Below, in pieces: positions 31,386-39,165 of a stretch of DNA of 64,000 nucleotides. Source of the DNA: Gemmatimonadota bacterium. Its GTDB lineage: Bacteria > Gemmatimonadota > Gemmatimonadetes > Longimicrobiales > Gaopeijiaceae. Made by a program: the position numbers and the translations under genes. The DNA is taken from the NCBI GenBank assembly GCA_041390105.1, contig JAWKQO010000001.1, positions 1,676,001-1,740,000 on the forward strand. The letters are read 5' to 3'. The notes beneath the pieces are model-generated. The model worked only from the letters and a program-made list of their open reading frames with translations. It made no database searches and had not been told where the DNA came from. The first letter of the stretch is position 1; each line of letters begins with the position of its first letter.

Positions 31386-33803
31386 ATGCGCGGATCGACG
31401 ACCCGGCAGATCATGGCGGTCATGTTCACCGACGTGGTCGGCTACACGGCCCTCATGCAGGACGACGAGGGCGCCGCCCGCGAAGTGCGCGCTCGCCACC
31501 GATCGATCCTGGAAACGGCCGTCACGGGCCACGACGGCGACCTGCTCCAGACGTTCGGGGACGGAAGCCTCAGCGTGTTCCCGAGCGCCGTCAACGCCGT
31601 ACGCGCCGCCATCAAGATCCAGCAGGATGCGCAGATCGAAGCTCCGCCCCTGCCGCTGCGGATCGGCGTGCATCAGGGTGAGATCAGCTTCGACTCGCAA
31701 GGGGCGTTCGGGGACAGCGTGAACATCGCGGCCCGCATCGAGACCCTCGGTACTGCCGGTAGCGTGCTGATCTCGGCCAAGGTGCACGACGATGTGAAGA
31801 ATCAGCCCGCCATGCAGACGGCGTATCTGGGGATGTTCGCGTTGAAGAACGTCCAGAATCCCGTCGGTGTCTACGCGGTCTTGGCACCTGGCCTGAGCGT
31901 CCCCACGCCCGAGCGCATGCGCGGTGCTCGGGGCGGCGAGTTGTTGAACTCGCCTTCCCTGCCCGCGACGAGTTCGGCGAGGCACCCTGGTGCAACCCGA
32001 CTGCGACGCGCCTTGTTGGGCGTGGGCGTGGTCGCGACGGCGGCGTTCGTAGGCCACTTCCTGCCGGGAGGCCACCATGCGGACCCCGACCGGGGACTCG
32101 CTCGCTTCGAGGTGACCCCGTCCACGGAGAGTAGCCTGCTCCCGAACGTGGTCGGCGTCGACGTCGCGCTCTCGCCGGATGGACGTCAGCTGGTCTGGGT
32201 CGGGGCAGCACCGGGCGGTACGCAGCTCTGGCGGCGCAGTCTGGACGACCTCGCTCCCAAGGCCATCCCCGACACCCGGGATGCCCGCGACCCGGTGTTC
32301 TCGCCCGACGGAACCAGCATCGCCTTCCGGGAAGGTGAACGCCTGCGGACCATGCGATTGAACGGCGGCGGGCCGGTGACCTTGGTCGAGCGCGGTTTGA
32401 GCGGCGGCGCCGATTGGGGTGCCGACGGCTTCGTGTACTTCCCGGGGGCGGAGGTGCTCTACCGCGTACCATCGCGAGGAGGGGCGCCCGAACCGGTGAC
32501 GACGCCCGGCGACGGAGTGCATCGCTTTCCGCAGGCGCTGCCGGACGGCGAAGGCGTGCTGTTCACGTTGGAGCGTCCCGGCACGCCGGAGCGGAGCACG
32601 CTGATGCTGGCCGTAGGCGGGGAGGACTCCGTGCGCACGCTCCTCACCGGCACACGCGGCCGCCTCCTCCCCTCGGGCCATCTCCTCTATTCCGGCGCAG
32701 ACGGCGCGCTACGCGCCACCCGTTTCGACCGGCGTCGGCGACGCGTCGTGGATCCGCCTGTGGTGATCATCGACGCAGAGACGCTACGCGGTGGCGCCGC
32801 CACCAAGTTCGCCATCGCCGACGATGGCTCTCTGCTGTATCGAACCGGGCTGATCGATCGCGTTGCCCTGCAGTTCTTCTGGGTGGACCGTGATGGACGC
32901 TCCACACCGGTCGAATCGCGGTGGACCTTCGACCCCGACAGCGAGAACCGAGGCTGGGACCTCTCCCCCGACGATCGCGGCATCGTTTTCAAGGCGGTCA
33001 CGGATCTGGGAGCGGACATCTGGATCAAGACGCTGGGCGGCGGCCCGCCCGCGCGCTTCACCTACGATGCAGGCGAGGAGCGCATGCCACGCTTCTCTCC
33101 GGATGGCGGCTCCGTTCTCTACCTGACGGACCGGGACGGCAACCTCGACGTCTGGTCGCGCCCCGCCGACGGTACGGGCACCGCCGTGCCTCTGGTGGAC
33201 ATGGAGCAGAGCATCGCGGAGGCCGTGTGGAGCCCGGACGGCCGGTGGCTGGTGCTGCGGACGGCCGGCGCTGCGGGGATCATCGGGAATCGCGACCTCT
33301 TCGCAATCCGGCCCGGGGTCGACAGCGTGCCGCGTGCCTTGTTTCCCTCCGCCGCCGACGAGGCGGCGCCCGCCGTGTCTCCGAACGGGCGCTGGCTCGC
33401 CTACCACTCGGACGAGACAGGTCGCCGCGAGGTCTTCGTGCGGCCGTTTCCCAACGTCGAGGGGGGTAAGTTCCAGATCTCCGAGGGAGGCGGACGAGCT
33501 GCGTTGTGGTCGCGTGACGGGCGCACCCTCTACTACATCGCCGACGAAGGCGGGACCACGGTGGGAGTACGCCGCCTCATTGAGGCGCAGGTCAGCCCCG
33601 GTCCACCGTTTTCGGTTCTCGAACGCCGCACGCTGTTCGACGTCGAGGACGCATTCTACTTCGCGAACAACTCGAACTCCTATCGGGTCAGTAGCGACGA
33701 TGCACGCTTCCTGATGGCACGCTACTCGGGGGAAGGTGCACGGGTGGAGATGGTCCTGGTCCAAGGGTTCGGCGACGAACTGCGCCGGCTCTGGGACGGC
33801 TGA
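31386..33803 (+). CDS. Class III nucleotidyl cyclase fused to a TolB/PD40 beta-propeller
   Basis: An 805-aa fusion: class III cyclase domain (~8-170), one transmembrane helix (~206-226), and an extracytoplasmic propeller of PD40/WD40-like blades (~240-800; FSPDGTSIAF, DLSPDDRGIVF, FSPDGGSVLYLTDRDGN and SPNGRWLAYHSDETG). Metal ligands are present (FTDVVGYT, FGDGSL), as are the transition-state Asn and Arg (GDSVNIAARIE). The substrate-specifying Lys is Gln (LLQTFGDG) and the Asp position reads Gly (SQGAFGD). Substrate, cAMP production and sensing by the propeller are therefore uncertain. ATG with AGGA upstream; divergent from the amidohydrolase. Confidence 0.85.
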   Translation: MRGSTTRQIMAVMFTDVVGYTALMQDDEGAAREVRARHRSILETAVTGHDGDLLQTFGDGSLSVFPSAVNAVRAAIKIQQDAQIEAPPLPLRIGVHQGEISFDSQGAFGDSVNIAARIETLGTAGSVLISAKVHDDVKNQPAMQTAYLGMFALKNVQNPVGVYAVLAPGLSVPTPERMRGARGGELLNSPSLPATSSARHPGATRLRRALLGVGVVATAAFVGHFLPGGHHADPDRGLARFEVTPSTESSLLPNVVGVDVALSPDGRQLVWVGAAPGGTQLWRRSLDDLAPKAIPDTRDARDPVFSPDGTSIAFREGERLRTMRLNGGGPVTLVERGLSGGADWGADGFVYFPGAEVLYRVPSRGGAPEPVTTPGDGVHRFPQALPDGEGVLFTLERPGTPERSTLMLAVGGEDSVRTLLTGTRGRLLPSGHLLYSGADGALRATRFDRRRRRVVDPPVVIIDAETLRGGAATKFAIADDGSLLYRTGLIDRVALQFFWVDRDGRSTPVESRWTFDPDSENRGWDLSPDDRGIVFKAVTDLGADIWIKTLGGGPPARFTYDAGEERMPRFSPDGGSVLYLTDRDGNLDVWSRPADGTGTAVPLVDMEQSIAEAVWSPDGRWLVLRTAGAAGIIGNRDLFAIRPGVDSVPRALFPSAADEAAPAVSPNGRWLAYHSDETGRREVFVRPFPNVEGGKFQISEGGGRAALWSRDGRTLYYIADEGGTTVGVRRLIEAQVSPGPPFSVLERRTLFDVEDAFYFANNSNSYRVSSDDARFLMARYSGEGARVEMVLVQGFGDELRRLWDG

Positions 33804-33815
33804 GGAGCAACGTCG

Positions 33816-34598
33816 GTGTACCGATTCGAACAGGCCCTGCTGCGTGAACCCTCGGCCAGCTGCGTCCGCGGCCTGCGCGCCGTGGACCGGGGCGCGCCTG
33901 ACCCGGTGCGCTTCGTGGACCAGCACCGCGCCTATGCGCTGGCATTGGAGACCGCGGGCCTGGGTGTCACGGTTCTCGCTCCCGATGAGCTGCATCCCGA
34001 CAGCGTGTTCGTCGAGGATCCGGCGCTCTGCTTGCACGAGGCCGCGGTCCTGCTGCGGCCGGCAGCCGTCACTCGTGCCGGAGAGACGGTGGGGCTGCTA
34101 CCGGCCCTGCACGCCCTGTATGGGAGGGCAGTGGAGAGGGTCGTAGAGGGAACGATCGAGGGCGGGGACATCCTCGTGCTGGAAGAGGAGATCCTCATCG
34201 GGCTTTCGGCCCGCACCAACGCGCGCGGAGCCGCATCCCTGACGCATGTGCTCGCTCCCCTCGGGTACCAGGTCCGCGTGACGGAGGTGCCCGCGGGTGT
34301 GCTGCACCTCAAGTCCGACTGCGCCACGCTCGGCGATGGTCACGTCCTCGCCACGCGTCGCCTTGCCGCGTCCGGAGTGTTCGACGGCTACGAGGTGATC
34401 GAAGTCCCACAGGGAGAGGAGACCGGAGCCAACGCCGTGAGGGTGAATGACCGCGTGCTCCTGGCCCGGGGCTACCCACGCACGGCCGAGCGCCTCACCG
34501 CCGCGGGTTACGCGGTCGTGGAGCTGGATATCTCGGAGGCCCAGAAGTTGGACGGCGGGCTGAGCTGCATGTCGCTGCGAAAGCCCCATCCGAGATAG
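33816..34598 (+). CDS. Dimethylarginine dimethylaminohydrolase/amidinohydrolase-like protein
   Basis: A 260-aa pentein-fold guanidine-modifying enzyme of the DDAH type (dimethylarginine to citrulline plus dimethylamine). Landmarks: PDSVFVEDPALCL (~65), TIEGGDILVLE, GLSARTNARGA, catalytic His in GVLHLKSDCATL (~163), and catalytic Cys in KLDGGLSCMSLRK (~251). Cytoplasmic, no signal. GTG start 12 nt after the cyclase stop, so possibly co-transcribed. Arginine deiminase or other amidinohydrolase activity is an alternative but the length and C-terminal DGGLSCMSLR fit DDAH best. Confidence 0.85.
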   Translation: MYRFEQALLREPSASCVRGLRAVDRGAPDPVRFVDQHRAYALALETAGLGVTVLAPDELHPDSVFVEDPALCLHEAAVLLRPAAVTRAGETVGLLPALHALYGRAVERVVEGTIEGGDILVLEEEILIGLSARTNARGAASLTHVLAPLGYQVRVTEVPAGVLHLKSDCATLGDGHVLATRRLAASGVFDGYEVIEVPQGEETGANAVRVNDRVLLARGYPRTAERLTAAGYAVVELDISEAQKLDGGLSCMSLRKPHPR

Positions 34599-34750
34599 GG
34601 GCTGGACACCAGGCTCCGGGTGGGTATCGGCGCCCCGGCGTCGGCTCCGGCGGTCAGAGGCGAAACAGGCTTCGGCGGTCTCCCGTACTCCCAGTATCCA
34701 ACGAGGCCTTCGACCGCGGGGCGTCTCTCACACCACCGTGATGGATACGC

Positions 34751-37225
34751 ATGGACACTTTCGGCCAGGACTTCCGCTACGCGCTGCGTGGTCTGCGCAC
34801 CTCTCCTGGATTCGCGTTGGTCGCCATCGTGACCCTGGCACTCGGCATCGGTGTCAACAGCGCGATCTTCGGCATCGTCAACGCCGTGCTGTTGCGTCCC
34901 CTTCCGGTGGATCATCCCGAAGAGCTCGTGGACGTCTACGGGCACACCGCCACCTCGTCGAGCCACGACACGAATTCCTACCCTGACTATCTGGACTACC
35001 GTGAGCAGACCGAGACGCTCTCAGGACTGGTCGGCTACTCGAACTTCTTTGCCAACCTGTCCATCGAGGGGAGCTCGGAGCTGGTCGTCGGTGAGATGGT
35101 CACGGACAACTACTTCCAGGTGCTCGGGGTGCAGCCCGCCCTGGGGCGGCCGTTCGTCGACGAGGAGTACTCGGCGCCGAGTGCGTTTCCCGTAGCCGTC
35201 CTGAGTCACGCGCTCTGGCAGAATCGATTCGCTGCCGATCCGTCCGTCGTCGGACGAACGTTCCGCATGAACGGGATCGTCTACTCGGTCGTCGGTGTCG
35301 CGCCCCAGGACTTCGGCGGCATGTTCCCGGGCATCACGGCGCAGATGTGGATCCCCACCGCGATGGTCGAGGAGGTCGAGCCCATCGGCAACCAGCGCGG
35401 CTCCGGCGGGGGACCGGGCGCCACGCGCTTGGAGCGTCGCGGCCAACACTGGCTCTGGCTCCGTGGCCGCATGCGGCCCGGTGTGGGGGTGGCCCAGGTG
35501 CGCGCGGAGCTCGAAGGCATCGCCAGCAGGCTCGCCGCACAATACCCCGAGACCAATGAACTCGAGCGCATCACGGTGCTCGCCAGCAGTGATGTGCACA
35601 TCAACCCCGACTTCGACGGAACGGTGCTCCCTGTGGGGCTGGTGCTGCTGGGCGCCGTCGGCCTCGTGTTGTTGGTCGCCTGCGCCAATCTCGCCAACAT
35701 GATGCTGGCGCGCGCGGCGGGCCGGAGAAAGGAGCTGGCCGTGCGCCTGGCTCTCGGCGCAGGTCGCGGACGTTTGATACGACAGCTTCTCACCGAGAGC
35801 ATGGTTCTGGCCGTCGCGGGCGGGGCCGTAGCGTTGCTGTTGGCGGGCTGGCTGGTCCAGGTGATCTCCCGCCTGCAGCCACCGCTCCCCATCAATCTCG
35901 GTCTGAACATCGGACTGGATTGGCGAGTGCTTCTGTTCACGTTGGTGGCCGCGGTGGCCACGGGTGTGTTGTTCGGGCTCGTCCCCGCCCTTCGCGCCTC
36001 CCGGACCGATCTGGTCCCCGCGCTCAAGGCGGCAGATGCGCGGAGTGGAGGCGCACGGGGAATCGAGCTGCGCGACGTCCTCGTGGTGGCACAGATGGCG
36101 CTCTCACTGGTGTTGCTGGTGGGCGGCGCACTTCTGGTACGCAGCCTCGCCGTGGCCCAACGCGTCGACTTCGGGTACGACGTCGACCGGTTGGTCCACC
36201 TCTCTCTCGCCATGGAGATGAACGGATATGACGCGGAGCGGTCGGGCTTGTTCCTCGAGGCCGGCAGGCTCAGGCTCTTGGACCGCCCCGACGTCGCGGC
36301 GGTCGGCCTCACCTCCCGGCTGCCGCTTTCGCTCAACAACAACGGCTTCGGCGTGTTCATCGACGGCCACCAGACTTCAGGAAACGACGAGCCCTTTCGC
36401 ATCGACGGCGCCTATGTCGACGAGGGATACTTCACCGCTTTGGAGGTCCCCATCCTGGCAGGCCGAGGCGTTGAGCGAGCCGATCGCGACGAGCAGCGCC
36501 GGGTCGCGGTGATCTCCTCGACGATGGCCGAGCGGTTCTGGCCCGGTGAGAATGCGGTCGGACGCGAGTTCCGCACCGCCTGGGGCGGGGAGCCCTATCG
36601 CATCGTGGGGGTGGCGGAAGACTACAAGGTCGACACTCCTGGGGAAGGCCCCAAGCCGTACATCCATCTACCGCTCAGCACGCGTTCGGTATTCGGCGAG
36701 TTCCTGGTGCGGACCGTGAACGAAGCGGGGCCCCTGGTCCCTTCGCTGGTGGGGGAGCTTCGCGCCCTGGACCCCGACCTCGTGTTTCTCGATGTCGGAC
36801 CCATGCGCCGGCTGGCCGATATCCGACTGTTCCCCATCCGCGCCGGCGCTTGGCTCATCGGCGCTTTCGCTCTCCTCGCACTGCTGCTGGCCGCGGTCGG
36901 GCTCTATGGCGTGATCGGGTACTCGGTGAGCCGCCGGGTTCGCGAGATCGGGATCCGCAAGGCGCTGGGCGCGGGCTCCGGCGGTGTGGTGGGCATGGTG
37001 CTCCGGCAAGGCATGCGCCTGGTCGCCGTGGGTGGCCTGATCGGAGCCGCCCTCGCGGTGCTGGCCGCGCGCTCGCTGTCCTCGGTCCTGTTCGTGGGGT
37101 CGTTCGATCTCGTGAGCTTCGCGCTGGCGCTCGGCGTCCTCGCGCTGGTAGCCGCTTCTGCCAACTGGATCCCGGCTCGCCGCGCGGCGGGCGTCGATCC
37201 GATCGTGGCGCTGCGGCAGGAGTAG
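34751..37225 (+). CDS. ADOP-family MacB/FtsX-type permease
   Basis: An 824-aa duplicated permease: N-terminal MDTFGQDFRYALRGLRTSPG, TM1 (~22-42), a first periplasmic MacB_PCD domain (~50-250), a FtsX membrane block (~285-410), then a second repeat with TM (~435-455), a periplasmic domain (~460-680), a final FtsX block (~695-810) and the end DPIVALRQE. No ATPase is encoded nearby, matching the acidobacterial duplicated orphan permeases. Thought to act in efflux or extrusion with a separate ATPase. ATG start. Intergenic sequence of 152 nt upstream; no PadR gene adjoins this copy, unlike the one at 50295. Confidence 0.9.
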   Translation: MDTFGQDFRYALRGLRTSPGFALVAIVTLALGIGVNSAIFGIVNAVLLRPLPVDHPEELVDVYGHTATSSSHDTNSYPDYLDYREQTETLSGLVGYSNFFANLSIEGSSELVVGEMVTDNYFQVLGVQPALGRPFVDEEYSAPSAFPVAVLSHALWQNRFAADPSVVGRTFRMNGIVYSVVGVAPQDFGGMFPGITAQMWIPTAMVEEVEPIGNQRGSGGGPGATRLERRGQHWLWLRGRMRPGVGVAQVRAELEGIASRLAAQYPETNELERITVLASSDVHINPDFDGTVLPVGLVLLGAVGLVLLVACANLANMMLARAAGRRKELAVRLALGAGRGRLIRQLLTESMVLAVAGGAVALLLAGWLVQVISRLQPPLPINLGLNIGLDWRVLLFTLVAAVATGVLFGLVPALRASRTDLVPALKAADARSGGARGIELRDVLVVAQMALSLVLLVGGALLVRSLAVAQRVDFGYDVDRLVHLSLAMEMNGYDAERSGLFLEAGRLRLLDRPDVAAVGLTSRLPLSLNNNGFGVFIDGHQTSGNDEPFRIDGAYVDEGYFTALEVPILAGRGVERADRDEQRRVAVISSTMAERFWPGENAVGREFRTAWGGEPYRIVGVAEDYKVDTPGEGPKPYIHLPLSTRSVFGEFLVRTVNEAGPLVPSLVGELRALDPDLVFLDVGPMRRLADIRLFPIRAGAWLIGAFALLALLLAAVGLYGVIGYSVSRRVREIGIRKALGAGSGGVVGMVLRQGMRLVAVGGLIGAALAVLAARSLSSVLFVGSFDLVSFALALGVLALVAASANWIPARRAAGVDPIVALRQE

Positions 37226-37238
37226 GACGCCCGTCGGG

Positions 37239-37661
37239 TCAGCCGTACTTGGCTTCCAGGTACTCCACGGATTCGCGGATCAGATCCTCCAGGACGCCCT
37301 GGTCCACATCGTCCAACCGTTTGACGTAGAGACAGGACTTCCCAGTTGTGTATGTGCCCAAGTGCTTCATCAAGTGCGGGAAGCGATCGAAACCGGGCAT
37401 GATGTAGAGCGTGAGCGCCTGCTTCCGGGGCGAGAAGCCGGTGGCGAACCATTCCGTTTCCTTCCCGCTTGCGCCCGGGTACCGACACGATCCGAACCCG
37501 ACGATACTGTCTCCCCACATCTTCGGCTGCTTGCCGGTCACACGCTTCATGAGCTCGAGCACTCGTCGCGCGTCGACGCGGCGTTGCTCGTGGTCGACCC
37601 CCTTCAGAAAGGCCGTCACACTCCCCGAGTTGGGGGTGGTCTTGAGCTTCGCTCTCGCCAT
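37239..37661 (-). CDS. DUF1801-family protein
   Basis: A 140-aa soluble protein. The DUF1801/YdhG-like pattern is seen in RRVDARRVLELMKRVTGKQP, MWGDSIVGFGSCRYPGASG, ETEWFATGFSPRKQALTLYI and TYTTGKSCLYVKRLDDVD. These proteins have a small frataxin/TATA-like fold and no known activity. The ATG lies 7 nt after the stop of the upstream amidohydrolase on the same strand, suggesting a two-gene operon. Confidence 0.85.
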   Translation of the reverse strand: MARAKLKTTPNSGSVTAFLKGVDHEQRRVDARRVLELMKRVTGKQPKMWGDSIVGFGSCRYPGASGKETEWFATGFSPRKQALTLYIMPGFDRFPHLMKHLGTYTTGKSCLYVKRLDDVDQGVLEDLIRESVEYLEAKYG

Positions 37662-37668
37662 GGTATCC

Positions 37669-38925
37669 TCAGTCCGAGATCGGTCCGCTGCCCTTGAACC
37701 AATCGCCCTTGGTGAAGACGATCTTCCCGTTGTTGACCACCATCAGGACATCGTTCAGCGTGCCGATCTGTTCGAGTGGATTGCGCTCGGTGAGGATCAG
37801 GTCGCCATCCAGCCCGACGCGTACCTGGCCCGTGTGATCGTCGACGCCCAAGAGCCGGGCGGCGGTCACGGTGGCCGCTTGTAGCGCCTCCAGAGGTGTC
37901 AGACCGATACCCACCAGCTCCTCCAGCTCGTGTGACACGCGCACGACGCCTGCCGGGCCATACCCGGTGTCCGTCGCAGCCACGATCGGAACGCCCAGCT
38001 CGTGGGCGGTCGCGACCATCTCCTGCACCCGGGGCAACATGTGCCGCCCGCGTAGCATGAGCACGGGGCTCTCATAGTCACCACCGGGAATGGTCAGATC
38101 ACGGACGATCGCGACGGTGGGAACGAGGTAGGTCCCGCGCTCGGCCATGAGTCGCAGCGTCTCAGGGCTCATGTAGGTGCCGTGTTCGATGCTGGTGACG
38201 CCGGCTTCCACCGCGGCCCGCGCTCCTTCGTCTCCATGCGCGTGGGCCGCCACCCCTCGCGCGCCGGCCCGCCGCACCTCGGCCACCACCGCCCCCATCT
38301 CGCTGGCATCATAGAACTGTTTGCGGGGATCGGTGTCCGGAAGGCCAGCGCGCTCGGTGGCGTTCAGCTTGATGAAATCAACGCCGCGCCCAAGCATGGT
38401 GCGCGCCATGGCAGCCAAGGTCTCGGCACCACGCACCTCCGTCGACACGAACCGCCCCATCTCCGGATGGTTACGGAAGAAGGCCTCCGAGGGATGGGGA
38501 CGGATGTGGTATCCGGCCGCGAGCACTTCCGGCGCGTCGATGGCCCCGGCGGCCGCCAGCTCCCGCAGGCCCACGTCCGCGTAGTCGTCCACGCCCATGC
38601 TCCGGACGGTCGTCACTCCGGACTCCAGCGCGCGCCGGGCCTGGTCGAAGGTCGCGATGTGCACGTGCGCATCCATCAGGCCGGGTGACAGGTACATCCC
38701 GCCTACGTCGACGGTGGGGAGATCCGCGCCGGCGGGCACCGTGCCGCCCACCTGGGCGATGCTCCCACCTCGCACCACGACGACGCCCTCCGGGAGGACC
38801 GTGCCGCGCTCCACATCCACCACCCGGGCGTGCAGGAGCACGAGGTCCTGGCCGCGGGCGGGAGCCGGACGGATCCCGGCGAGCGCGGTGAGGGCAAGAC
38901 AGGCTCTTAGGATCGGCGTTCGCAT
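37669..38925 (-). CDS. Exported imidazolonepropionase-like amidohydrolase
   Basis: A 418-aa metal-dependent hydrolase of the prolidase/imidazolonepropionase-like subgroup. Signal peptide 1-~25 (ending ARGQ). Intact two-metal site: SPGLMDAHVHIATF (~85-88), candidate carboxylated Lys in DFIKLNATER (~185), AAHAHGD (~227), SIEHGTYM (~246) and AATDTGYGP (~320). Members cleave cyclic amides or prolyl dipeptides; the substrate is unknown. The ATG at 38925 behind GGGGGAG gives the signal. Operon with the DUF1801 gene; divergent from the TonB receptor. Third amidohydrolase of the window but not close to the other two. Confidence 0.85.
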   Translation of the reverse strand: MRTPILRACLALTALAGIRPAPARGQDLVLLHARVVDVERGTVLPEGVVVVRGGSIAQVGGTVPAGADLPTVDVGGMYLSPGLMDAHVHIATFDQARRALESGVTTVRSMGVDDYADVGLRELAAAGAIDAPEVLAAGYHIRPHPSEAFFRNHPEMGRFVSTEVRGAETLAAMARTMLGRGVDFIKLNATERAGLPDTDPRKQFYDASEMGAVVAEVRRAGARGVAAHAHGDEGARAAVEAGVTSIEHGTYMSPETLRLMAERGTYLVPTVAIVRDLTIPGGDYESPVLMLRGRHMLPRVQEMVATAHELGVPIVAATDTGYGPAGVVRVSHELEELVGIGLTPLEALQAATVTAARLLGVDDHTGQVRVGLDGDLILTERNPLEQIGTLNDVLMVVNNGKIVFTKGDWFKGSGPISD

Positions 38926-39165
38926 GTGCTCCCCCAGGGCAGCGTGAGCGAAGCGGAACGCCCTTGGCGCGTTCCGGCCGCCCTCGCATGGCGTCATCAA
39001 CGGGGGCTGCCTACCCCTGGACTCTCGCTCCGGTTCAGCGGCCACGCCCGGCGAGCGTTGGAACGGGCCGCCGGGCACAGGTGTTGCGAGGCGTGTTGTG
39101 GCCCCTCCCGAGGTGTTCCACCTTCTAGGAGAGGGAACGCACACTTTCGAGGCAATCCAAACGCC

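Noticed and set aside
29280..32681. A single 1133-aa open frame on the minus strand
   Set aside because: Its first 488 codons run antisense to the well-supported cyclase/propeller gene and have no RBS or domain; only the part from 31217 down is the real amidohydrolase.
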